DNA of 64,000 bases from Paenibacillus sp. FSL R10-2734 (GTDB taxonomy: Bacteria; Bacillota; Bacilli; Paenibacillales; Paenibacillaceae): the NCBI RefSeq assembly GCF_037963865.1, contig NZ_CP150170.1:1674001-1738000 (forward strand), in the 5' to 3' direction. Each line of letters opens with the position of its first letter. Position 1 is the stretch's first letter. Positions 16,824-25,041 of this stretch are shown in pieces. The notes beneath the pieces were generated by a model. It did no database searches and was not told the origin of the DNA. It was given only the letters and a program-made list of their open reading frames with translations. The position numbers were made by a program, and so were the translations under genes.

Positions 16824-19811
16824 ATGAAACGCAGGTTATGGTACGTACCCGTTCTAATTACATCTATTCTTCTTTCTACCGTGATTAATTTGTTTGTCTT
16901 AACACCACAAAAGGCTGAAGCGGCCAGCATCGGCACGATTACTGAGAACGACACTATTTATCAGATTATGGTTGACCGATTTAATGATGGAGACACTTCC
17001 AACAATGCTACTGGTGCGGCAATTCGCTATGGAGAAAACTCTGAAGAAGATTTCCGTTATATGAAAGGCGGAGACTGGCAGGGGATTATCGACAAGCTAT
17101 CATATATTAAAAATATGGGCTATACCGCGATTTGGATTTCCCCAGTGGCTGAGCCACAAATGACTAACCGGGAAAACAACGGTACCGGTAAAAATACAGC
17201 CTATCACGGATACAACGTTAAGAATCCTAACGCTGCTAATCCATACTTCGGAACTAAGGAGAAGCTGAAGGAGCTTGTGGATTCCGCACATGCGCTTGGC
17301 ATCAAAGTAGTGATCGACGTTGTACCAAACCACGTCGGCGATTATATGCTTGGCACTCAAGCATACTACGATATTCCTTCATTGCAGCCAGTGGCCCCGT
17401 TCAATAATCCAGCATGGTATCACCATAATGGAGATATTAACTGGTCTCTAGCGGATGGAAGATATGACCAGTGGGCACAGGATTACTTAGAGAATCACGA
17501 TTTGGGCGGGCTAGATGACATTGACTTCGATGTTCCTGCGGCTAAGCAGGCGATATTCGATTCCATCAAAGGCTGGTTTGATTATACAGGCGCTGACGGT
17601 GCGCGTGTGGATGCTGCCAAGCTGATGAAGCCAACAGATATTGGTGAGCTACAAAATTATCTGGGCGTTAATACATTCGGTGAGAATTTCGACGGAAATG
17701 CTGAATTTGTCTCGCGTTGGGTTGGAAACAACAAAGAGTGGGGCATGCTCGATTTCCCATTGTTCTTCTCCGTACTAAACAGCTTTGCTTATGGGCAGTC
17801 TTTTGAGTCCAATGTCAAAAGCACCTTGGCACAGGATTCCTACTACAACGGAAATGCCAATCACATGGTTACCTTTATCGACAATCATGACCGCAATCGT
17901 TTTCTCACAGAAGCTGGGGGAAGCGTAGAAAAGCTGCAGAACGCTTTGACCTTTATTTTTACAGTTCGTGGAACACCGGTTGTCTTCCAAGGAACAGAGC
18001 AAAACAAAGGCAATGGCAACAGTCAGATTATGACGGGCGGTATTGCTGATACTTGGAATCGTTGGTCTATGGTGAAAAGAGATGCAAGCGGAAATATGAT
18101 CGACAACTACTTTAATGAAAATGCTAGTACGTTCAAGCACGTAGCCAAACTTAATGAGATCCGCAAAAATAATCCTGCACTACGTACAGGTACTCAGCGT
18201 GAAATGTGGGCTGCACAAAACCTATATGCCTTCTCACGTCGTATCGACACCGGAACTAATCAAGGTCAAGAGGCTATCTCCGTATTCAGTAATCAATCTG
18301 GTGGTTCGCAAACAGTTACCATCCCATTGCGTGCTGAGAGTAGTTTGACTGCAGGGACAGTTTTATACAATCAGCTAAATACTGCGGATACAGTGACCGT
18401 GCAATCAGGTGGAATAACTGGTAAGCAAATTACTGTAACCGTAGGTGCAAATTCAGCTAAAATTTATGCGAAACAACAGCAGCCATCAGAAACAGTTCCT
18501 CCAACTACGCCGACCAACGTAACCGCAACTGTTCAGAACGCATCTAGCGCTTTGATCAGCTGGACAGCTTCTACCGACAACGTAGGCGTAACAGGATATG
18601 AAGTTTATCGTAATGGTGTAAAGGTAGGCACAACGGCGACCACTTCCTATACGGACAATGGATTATCTGCCAGCACTGCTTATGACTACACGGTAAAAGC
18701 ATTTGATGCCGCAGGCAATCTATCTCTTCTTAGTGCAATTGCGTCTGTGACAACACCTGCAGGGAACAGTGTCACGATTTACTATAAGCAAGGTTACACC
18801 TCGCCATATATTCATTATCGTCCTGTAGGCGGAACATGGACGACAGCACCGGGTGTGGCTATCCCTGTATCTGATGTTGCAGGATACAACAAAATAACGA
18901 TTAATATCGGTTCAGCCAGCCAGCTTGAAGCATGCTTTAACAATGGCAGTGGCACATGGGACAGTAACGGGGGTAGCAACTATTTATTCGGTACTGGAAC
19001 CTGGACTTATACGCCAACAGGAAGTATTACGTCGGGTGGACCAGTGACAGTAACACCAACACCAACACCAACACCGACACCGACACCGACACCAACACCA
19101 ACACCGACACCAACAGTAACGCCAACACCGACACCAACGGTAACACCGACACCGACACCAACGGTAACGCCAACACCAACGCCGACAGTAACCCCAACAC
19201 CAACACCGATTGGCAACACGGCAACGATCTATTATAAGAATACGGCTTATAGCAGCTCGTACATTCATTACAAGCTGGACGGGGCGACAGTTTGGACGAC
19301 CGTTCCAGGTGAACAGCTTCAAGCTTCTTCTTTCCCAGGGTACAAGTCGATCACAATCCAGCTGGGCACTGCAGCCGGCCTGACCGCAGCCTTTAATAAT
19401 GGCAGTGGCACATGGGATAACAATGGCGGCAGTAATTATCATTTTGATGCTGGAACTTGGAGTCAAGTGAACGGTAGTATCAGCGCTGGAGAACCTCAAG
19501 CAGACAGTGTGACGTTCCGTGTAAACGTTCCAGCGTCGACTCCAGCGAGCGGACCTGTGTATCTCACGGGAACCTTCAACAGCTGGAATGCAGCTGATCC
19601 AGCGTATCAACTGACTAAAGGTAGTGATGGTGTCTATTCCATCACACTGACCTTACCAGCAGGAACAGCGGTGCAATACAAGATTACGCGGGGCGCTTGG
19701 ACTAATGTGGAGGTAAACTCGAACGGATCGGACATTTCCAATCGAACGCTTACTCCAGCAGGCGGCGCACAAACAGTGAATCTGACCGTACAGCGTTGGA
19801 AAGATCTATAA
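16824..19811 (+). CDS. igtY: Secreted GH13 isocyclomaltooligosaccharide glucanotransferase/alpha-amylase with starch-binding modules (IgtY-like)
   Basis: 995-aa secreted enzyme. Signal peptide about 1-34 (ends KAEAA). The GH13 domain resembles the CGTase/maltogenic amylase branch: IYQIMVDRFNDGDTSNN, GGDWQGIIDKL, DVVPNH, GARVD (nucleophile D263), GEN (acid/base E287), IDNHD (D356). Then FN3 (about 559-649), CBM25 (650-735), a Pro-Thr linker, CBM25 (797-893) and CBM20 (894-995). Length, tandem CBM25 and the following GH119 gene match IgtY of Niallia circulans AM7, which cyclises amylose through an alpha-1,6 bond. A plain raw-starch alpha-amylase cannot be excluded. ATG 16824 fits the GGAG site better than 16815. 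Confidence 0.75.
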   Translation: MKRRLWYVPVLITSILLSTVINLFVLTPQKAEAASIGTITENDTIYQIMVDRFNDGDTSNNATGAAIRYGENSEEDFRYMKGGDWQGIIDKLSYIKNMGYTAIWISPVAEPQMTNRENNGTGKNTAYHGYNVKNPNAANPYFGTKEKLKELVDSAHALGIKVVIDVVPNHVGDYMLGTQAYYDIPSLQPVAPFNNPAWYHHNGDINWSLADGRYDQWAQDYLENHDLGGLDDIDFDVPAAKQAIFDSIKGWFDYTGADGARVDAAKLMKPTDIGELQNYLGVNTFGENFDGNAEFVSRWVGNNKEWGMLDFPLFFSVLNSFAYGQSFESNVKSTLAQDSYYNGNANHMVTFIDNHDRNRFLTEAGGSVEKLQNALTFIFTVRGTPVVFQGTEQNKGNGNSQIMTGGIADTWNRWSMVKRDASGNMIDNYFNENASTFKHVAKLNEIRKNNPALRTGTQREMWAAQNLYAFSRRIDTGTNQGQEAISVFSNQSGGSQTVTIPLRAESSLTAGTVLYNQLNTADTVTVQSGGITGKQITVTVGANSAKIYAKQQQPSETVPPTTPTNVTATVQNASSALISWTASTDNVGVTGYEVYRNGVKVGTTATTSYTDNGLSASTAYDYTVKAFDAAGNLSLLSAIASVTTPAGNSVTIYYKQGYTSPYIHYRPVGGTWTTAPGVAIPVSDVAGYNKITINIGSASQLEACFNNGSGTWDSNGGSNYLFGTGTWTYTPTGSITSGGPVTVTPTPTPTPTPTPTPTPTPTPTVTPTPTPTVTPTPTPTVTPTPTPTVTPTPTPIGNTATIYYKNTAYSSSYIHYKLDGATVWTTVPGEQLQASSFPGYKSITIQLGTAAGLTAAFNNGSGTWDNNGGSNYHFDAGTWSQVNGSISAGEPQADSVTFRVNVPASTPASGPVYLTGTFNSWNAADPAYQLTKGSDGVYSITLTLPAGTAVQYKITRGAWTNVEVNSNGSDISNRTLTPAGGAQTVNLTVQRWKDL
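19045..19209 (+). repeat. Pro-Thr linker microsatellite in igtY
   Basis: Repeated ACACCR/ACGCCR hexamers encode a (Pro-Thr)n linker with interspersed Val between the two CBM25 modules. Prone to length change. Confidence 0.9.
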
Positions 19812-19820
19812 TTGATTACT

Positions 19821-19860
19821 GGGGGCTGTTGAGTGAATCGACGCCCCCTTTCTTTTTTTT
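19821..19860 (+). terminator. Strong terminator between igtY and igtZ
   Basis: gggggc pairs with gccccc (19843-19848), the inner GTTGA/TCGAC extends the stem, and about 11 T/C residues follow. It leaves only 27 bp before the igtZ start, so igtZ would depend on readthrough. Confidence 0.85.
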
Positions 19861-19887
19861 GATGAATAGAAAGGGGATGGTTATAGC

Positions 19888-22800
19888 GTGAAGCCCAATA
19901 AGTATTGGAGCAAGGTAGCAGCCTCCGTACTAAGTCTCATGTTGCTGGCGCAAGTCAATGTAACGAACGTTTCGGCAGAGATTGCAGCCTCTCATGTGTA
20001 TCATAACCATATGCCGAATTTCTGGGCGTATTATGATTTGAATGCATACAATTCGACGCCAACCGGAAGCCCCATCCGATATACGTATGACGGTGATGTA
20101 ATTCAGCTAAAGCAGAACCCTCCTGCTGGATATTCATATTTTTTACCTAATGGTTCACCTATGCCTCATGACGATCTAGTCTCTTACTATTCACATCATG
20201 CCAAGACTGGGGCCTATTTATCTTGGCCATGGAGTGTCGCGAACACCTTGCGCAGCAATTATTCTAAAGCCCAAATGTACGTTACGATGTCTGGCGCTGT
20301 AGTGAATAATGTGAATAGTATTGTTCAGCGGGGGAATGTCAGCGGATATAATAATCCGGCCTGGGGAACCCCTTGGAAGAATGCTTTTAATCAACTCAAA
20401 ACCACAAACGGTAAAAATACACTGGATCTTATTCATTTCTCTGGTCATCACTCCATGGGGCCTTTGGTAGGGAACGATTATTTGCTGAAGGATATGATTT
20501 ACCATGGAACGACGCTCGCACAGCCATATTTTCTAGGAAGTAGCTATAAGAGCTCTAAGGGATTTTTTCCGACAGAGTTAGGCTTTTCAGAACGGATTAT
20601 CCCAGTACTGCAGAAGCTAGGTATTCAGTGGTCAGTCATCGGTAATAATCACTTTTCACGAACACTTCAAGATTATCCACTGCTGAATAGTCCCGGGACG
20701 GATACCATGGTTTCTCCTCCCAATCGGAGTGATCTGCAGAATGTCAGCACTGCCCGATCTTGGGTTAGTGAGAATATGTTCAACGAGCAGCAGGTTGTCT
20801 ATAACAAGTATCCATTTGCTTCGACGGCGCACTGGGTTCGTTACGTAGACCCGGCTACTGGGGCGGAATCGAAAGTGGTTGGGGTACCTGTTGCACAGGC
20901 AGAGTCCTGGAAGGAAGGGTATTTAGGAGAGGTTAAAGCAGATGCGCTTAAGCCATACGAAAATTTGGTGGCGCAGAAGCAGATTTTTGTTGTCGCACAT
21001 GATGGTGACAATTCTCAGGGCCGGGCAGGCTCTGAAGAAACCTGGCGAAATGCAGGAAATGTAACCTACGCTGACAGCGGGGTAACCGGTATGGGAATTG
21101 ATGAATATCTGATCAATAACACACCGGCGGCCAGCGATGTGGTCCATGTTCAAGATGGCTCATGGATTGATACTCGGGATTCTTCTTCCGATCCAACGTG
21201 GTATCACTGGCATCTGCCTTTCGGAATTTGGAAGAGCCAGTTTGCAAGCTTTAATCAAGTAAATGGCACTTCTTATGCTCCAAAGAAGAATCTGTCCGGC
21301 GTAGATGATGGTATGACCGTTTCCTTCGAGAAGGGCTATCATTATTTGGAACGAAATTTTGCGCTGCTGCAGGCTTCATTAAATTATGCTAAGACGGCTG
21401 AGCAAATTTGGCTAGATGAGCATCCGAACTACTGGAAGCCTACAACTGCTCTCGATCGTGAAGTAACTTACGAAGGGAATCAGTTAAATCCTTGGATGCT
21501 TTCTTATCCAGTAAAAGGGGATACAGCGAATGATTATGCAGGAGGAGCAAATCCAGCGGAATTAGCCTGGTATTTCCTGCTTCCGGCGATGGACTCCGGT
21601 TTCGGCTACTATGACGAGAATGTGGACGATAGCGTGAAGCCAGCATTGTCCTTTAATCAATCCTTATTCTTTTCTAAACCTTATGTTTCTTCAAAGCTAG
21701 CTAAAGACAAGACCGGACCTTCTGTATGGTGGCCACAGCGTTATCCATATAATCCGGGCAGTGCCAATGTTAGCAAAGCGGAAGGCTGGACGTTACAGCA
21801 TTTTAACAATGTGTTCTCGATTTACAGCTATGCTTACGATACTAGTGGATTAAGCGACATTAAGGTGAAGATCCGCACGCACCGTGATAAAACAGCAGAT
21901 GCTACGGACAATACTTTTAAAGTTTATGACCCTGCAGCTTTGTTAGCTTCTGGAGTCTCAGGCATTGATCCAAGCAAGGTAGGCCAATGGGTCGAATACC
22001 CAATGAATGTGCGTGATTTAAGTGCAGACATCAATGGCGTGGATTGGCAGCCTAGTAGCAAAACAATTATGCAAAAGGTCCCTGCAACGGAAATCGGAAA
22101 TCTATATTATAGCTATATCTCCGATTATCGCGATCAGCTGCTCGATTACTACATCGAAGCCACAGATACGAAGGGAAATGTAACGCGCAGTGATATTCAA
22201 CAGGTGTATGTGGGAGCAGGGAAATACAATCTAGCTAATGGAAAATACACAGAAAGCATGCAGGGAACGATTGAAGGCACGCATCCTTTTATTACAGATC
22301 AGCCTGTAGTTCCTGATACGGAAGCGCCTAGCACGCCGAATAATCTTCAAGCACAGGTGGTTAATGCCTCGACAATCGGGCTTACATGGGATGCTTCCAC
22401 GGATAATGTGCGGGTATCAGGTTATGAAATCTATCGAAATGGCACCAAAATAGGAACCTCCACCTCTGCTTCCTATACTGATAGCGGGTTATCAGCTAGT
22501 ACTTCTTATGAATACAAGGTAAAAGCAGTAGATGCTGCAGGAAACTTGTCCGGCTTAAGTGCAGCCGCTTTGGCCCTAACGCCAGCTGGAAATAATGTGA
22601 CCATTTATTACAAACAAGGCTATACCGCTCCATATATTCATTATCGTCCAGTTGGAGGCACTTGGACATCCGCTCCGGGCGTAGCGATGCCAGCCTCAGA
22701 GATCGCTGGGTATAACAAAATTACAATCAATATCGGTTCCGCCACCCAGCTGGAAGCCTGTTTTAATAACGGCTCAGGGACTTGGGACAGTAACAACGGT

Positions 22801-23655
22801 GGGAATTACCTGTTCGGCACTGGAACATGGACGTATACACCAACAGGGAATATTCAGTCTGGCGGACCCGTGACGGTGACGCCGACACCGACAGTAACAC
22901 CGACGCCGACGCCGACGCCGACGCCAACGCCGACACCGACAGTAACACCGACGCCAACGCCGACACCAACAGTAACGCCGACGCCGACGCCGACACCGAC
23001 AGTAACGCCGACACCGACACCAACACCGACAGTAACGCCAACACCGACGCCTACAGGAACTACGATGAAAATTTATTATAAGAATTCGAACTACAGTAAT
23101 TCGTTTATTCATTACAAATTGGACGGCAGTTCCGCTTGGACCACGACTCCGGGAATACAGATGTCTGTCTCTTCCTTTGCAGGCTATAAGACCGTGGACA
23201 TCCCACTTGGAACTTCGGTTGGACTAACCGCAGCCTTCAACAATGGCAATGGAATTTGGGATAACAACGGCAGTAATAATTATCATTTTGCTGCTGGAAC
23301 CTGGAGTTTGGTGAACGGTAGTATTAGCGCAGGGGAACCTCAAACTGACAGTGTTACGTTCCGCGTAACCGTTCCGTCGTCTACTCCGGTGAGTGGGCCG
23401 ATCTATCTATCAGGCTCCTTCAATAGCTGGAATGCGGCGGACCCGGCTTATCAGCTGACGAAGGGTAGCGACGGTGTTTATTCTATTACACTGAGTCTTC
23501 CGGCAGGAACGGCAGTGCAATATAAACTAACGCGGGGCGCTTGGACTAATGTGGAGGTAAATTCGAATGGATCGGATATTTCCAATCGAACGCTTACACC
23601 AGCAGGCGGTGCACAAGCCGTGAACCTAACTGTACAGCGCTGGAAAGATCAATAA
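19888..23655 (+). CDS. igtZ: Secreted GH119 alpha-amylase with starch-binding modules (IgtZ-like)
   Basis: 1255 aa from GTG 19888 (AAGGGGAT site). Signal peptide about 1-30. The catalytic domain (about 30-560) has GH57/GH119-type blocks: HNHMPNFW, HFSGHHSMG, FFPTELGFSE (nucleophile E230) and VVAHDGDN (acid/base D372). These positions are one residue from those I recall predicted for IgtZ (231 and 373). An accessory region about 560-805, then FN3 (about 810-902), CBM25, Pro-Thr linker, CBM25 and CBM20 to the end, the tail being shared with igtY. GH119 hydrolyses alpha-1,4 links of amylose and longer maltooligosaccharides; with IgtY it acts jointly on raw starch. Very few GH119 enzymes are characterised. 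Confidence 0.85.
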   Translation: MKPNKYWSKVAASVLSLMLLAQVNVTNVSAEIAASHVYHNHMPNFWAYYDLNAYNSTPTGSPIRYTYDGDVIQLKQNPPAGYSYFLPNGSPMPHDDLVSYYSHHAKTGAYLSWPWSVANTLRSNYSKAQMYVTMSGAVVNNVNSIVQRGNVSGYNNPAWGTPWKNAFNQLKTTNGKNTLDLIHFSGHHSMGPLVGNDYLLKDMIYHGTTLAQPYFLGSSYKSSKGFFPTELGFSERIIPVLQKLGIQWSVIGNNHFSRTLQDYPLLNSPGTDTMVSPPNRSDLQNVSTARSWVSENMFNEQQVVYNKYPFASTAHWVRYVDPATGAESKVVGVPVAQAESWKEGYLGEVKADALKPYENLVAQKQIFVVAHDGDNSQGRAGSEETWRNAGNVTYADSGVTGMGIDEYLINNTPAASDVVHVQDGSWIDTRDSSSDPTWYHWHLPFGIWKSQFASFNQVNGTSYAPKKNLSGVDDGMTVSFEKGYHYLERNFALLQASLNYAKTAEQIWLDEHPNYWKPTTALDREVTYEGNQLNPWMLSYPVKGDTANDYAGGANPAELAWYFLLPAMDSGFGYYDENVDDSVKPALSFNQSLFFSKPYVSSKLAKDKTGPSVWWPQRYPYNPGSANVSKAEGWTLQHFNNVFSIYSYAYDTSGLSDIKVKIRTHRDKTADATDNTFKVYDPAALLASGVSGIDPSKVGQWVEYPMNVRDLSADINGVDWQPSSKTIMQKVPATEIGNLYYSYISDYRDQLLDYYIEATDTKGNVTRSDIQQVYVGAGKYNLANGKYTESMQGTIEGTHPFITDQPVVPDTEAPSTPNNLQAQVVNASTIGLTWDASTDNVRVSGYEIYRNGTKIGTSTSASYTDSGLSASTSYEYKVKAVDAAGNLSGLSAAALALTPAGNNVTIYYKQGYTAPYIHYRPVGGTWTSAPGVAMPASEIAGYNKITINIGSATQLEACFNNGSGTWDSNNGGNYLFGTGTWTYTPTGNIQSGGPVTVTPTPTVTPTPTPTPTPTPTPTVTPTPTPTPTVTPTPTPTPTVTPTPTPTPTVTPTPTPTGTTMKIYYKNSNYSNSFIHYKLDGSSAWTTTPGIQMSVSSFAGYKTVDIPLGTSVGLTAAFNNGNGIWDNNGSNNYHFAAGTWSLVNGSISAGEPQTDSVTFRVTVPSSTPVSGPIYLSGSFNSWNAADPAYQLTKGSDGVYSITLSLPAGTAVQYKLTRGAWTNVEVNSNGSDISNRTLTPAGGAQAVNLTVQRWKDQ
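22871..23055 (+). repeat. Pro-Thr linker microsatellite in igtZ
   Basis: Repeated ACGCCG/ACACCG hexamers encode (Pro-Thr)n with Val interruptions, at the same place in the modular tail as in igtY. Codon choice differs (more ACG), so the two linkers have expanded independently. Confidence 0.9.
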
Positions 23656-23695
23656 ATTGTATTGAGTGGATCATAATACTTGCAGCTTTCACAAG

Positions 23696-23730
23696 CCAAG
23701 GAGCGGCCCCTCATGGGAGCCGCTCCTTGG
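23696..23730. terminator. Terminator-like hairpin after igtZ
   Basis: ccaaggagcggc pairs perfectly with gccgctccttgg (12 bp). No T-run follows, so it may terminate inefficiently or stabilise the 3' end. Confidence 0.6.
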
Positions 23731-23753
23731 TAAGCAATATGAAGCTTATTCAA

Positions 23754-23817
23754 TGCACAAAGTGCAATAGAGTTGAATTTGATCCATTTTACAAGGAATT
23801 CTATTGCATCAAATGCA
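23754..23817. repeat. Intergenic inverted repeat (tgcaataga element)
   Basis: 23754-23771 and 23800-23817 are near-inverse arms sharing TGCAATAGA, around an AT-rich loop. A further partial copy, TGCAATCAAACTCGATCAAG, follows. The 233-bp gap between igtZ and the regulator holds no gene. The form suggests a short interspersed element. Confidence 0.6.
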
Positions 23818-23888
23818 ATCAAACTCGATCAAGTTTCATCAAACTAATTCAGTCTTTCTTTGCAGACCTAATTATCTAAGTAGTCCAT

Positions 23889-24920
23889 TTACGAAGTTCC
23901 TGCGAAGGACTTTGTTCTCATCGTAGATTCACGGGGAATTAGTTCTGGCTCTAGGAGCAAATGCTTGAGTTGCATATCATTGCCACGAATGCGCTCCATC
24001 AGCAGCTGCCCTGAAGATACACCCAGCTTGAACGTATCAATATTAAGTGAAGTTAAAGGAGGTGTTGTATATCGGGATAGCGGATATTCATCGAAAGCGG
24101 CGATGCCGAGTTCGGATGGAACATTAATTCCCAGTGCTTTTGCGGCTTGAAGTACCCCAAAGGCAACATAACTGTTCATGCACACGACAGAGTCTGGCCG
24201 TTCATCGCGCTGCAGAAGCTCAAGTGCAGCATGATAGCTGTCATGTTCATCAGCCTTGCAGTTAATGATCCATTGCTGATGAACGGTAAGGTCTGCTTGC
24301 TGTAATGCTCTTATATATCCACCTAGACGATGGGTATAAATCTTCTCCTGCTGCTGCCCGCCTATGAAGGCTATCTTTGAATAACCTTGTTCGACGAGAT
24401 GTTCGGTCAGCATGCTGCCGCCTGCTTCGTTATCGAAATCGACCCAACTCCCGGGGGCCATAATTTCTCCAATGGAGATGTAAGGAAACTCCAGTCGATT
24501 CAGTTCTTCAGATAACGCTTCTGTCAGCACGGAGTTGTTGGCAATAATACCGTCGACACGTTTGCTAAACACAAGTCTATTTAGAAAATGTCCTTCTGGA
24601 CTACTATGTTGCACATTGGAAATGGTCAGCTCGTATTTTAAAGGTGCGATTACGCTCTCAATTCCACCAATAATGTTGTAGAAGAATTGGTTTAGAAATT
24701 CACTTTCTTTAGACATATCGACCAATAGGCCAATATTGTAGCTGCTTTGTCTAGCTAACCCAGTAGCGATACTGCTCGGCGTGTAGTTCATTTGCTTCAT
24801 AATCTCTCGAACTTTGTGTTTCGTTTCCTGTGATATTTTTGGGGAATCATTTAGTACTTTAGATACAGTAGATTTGGCCACATTGGCTGCTTTAGCAATA
24901 TCTGAAATCGTTACTTTCAT
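23889..24920 (-). CDS. LacI/GalR-family transcriptional regulator of the starch locus
   Basis: 343 aa. The N-terminal HTH reads TISDIAKAANVAKSTVSKVL with the hinge helix (YTPSSIATGLA). A periplasmic-binding-like effector domain follows (YNIGLLVDM, VDGIIANN, KIAFIGG, PDSVVCMNSYVAFGVLQA, IAAFDEYPLSRYTTPPLTSL). It is flanked by igtZ, which converges on it, and a divergent GH13_20 gene 121 bp away, so it probably represses starch-utilisation genes in response to a maltooligosaccharide. The palindrome at 16704 is the best operator candidate; I see no clear second copy in the divergent gap. Confidence 0.9.
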   Translation of the reverse strand: MKVTISDIAKAANVAKSTVSKVLNDSPKISQETKHKVREIMKQMNYTPSSIATGLARQSSYNIGLLVDMSKESEFLNQFFYNIIGGIESVIAPLKYELTISNVQHSSPEGHFLNRLVFSKRVDGIIANNSVLTEALSEELNRLEFPYISIGEIMAPGSWVDFDNEAGGSMLTEHLVEQGYSKIAFIGGQQQEKIYTHRLGGYIRALQQADLTVHQQWIINCKADEHDSYHAALELLQRDERPDSVVCMNSYVAFGVLQAAKALGINVPSELGIAAFDEYPLSRYTTPPLTSLNIDTFKLGVSSGQLLMERIRGNDMQLKHLLLEPELIPRESTMRTKSFAGTS

Positions 24921-25041
24921 CGTCGTCCCTCATAACTTAAAAACGGTATTTGTAACCATAATAACACAAATTTAGCAGTCACTCTAATGATGAATGAACA
25001 GATAGATAGAACGATAAAAGTATAAAAGGAGTCCATAAGTT

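Noticed and set aside
16824..19811. Cyclodextrin glucanotransferase
   Set aside because: The GH13 domain resembles that branch but the typical CGTase IPT domain and central loop are missing; IgtY is a better match.
22763..23112. Frames in and opposite the igtZ Pro-Thr linker (and similar ones at 18984-19610)
   Set aside because: Low-complexity shadows of hexamer microsatellites, not genes.
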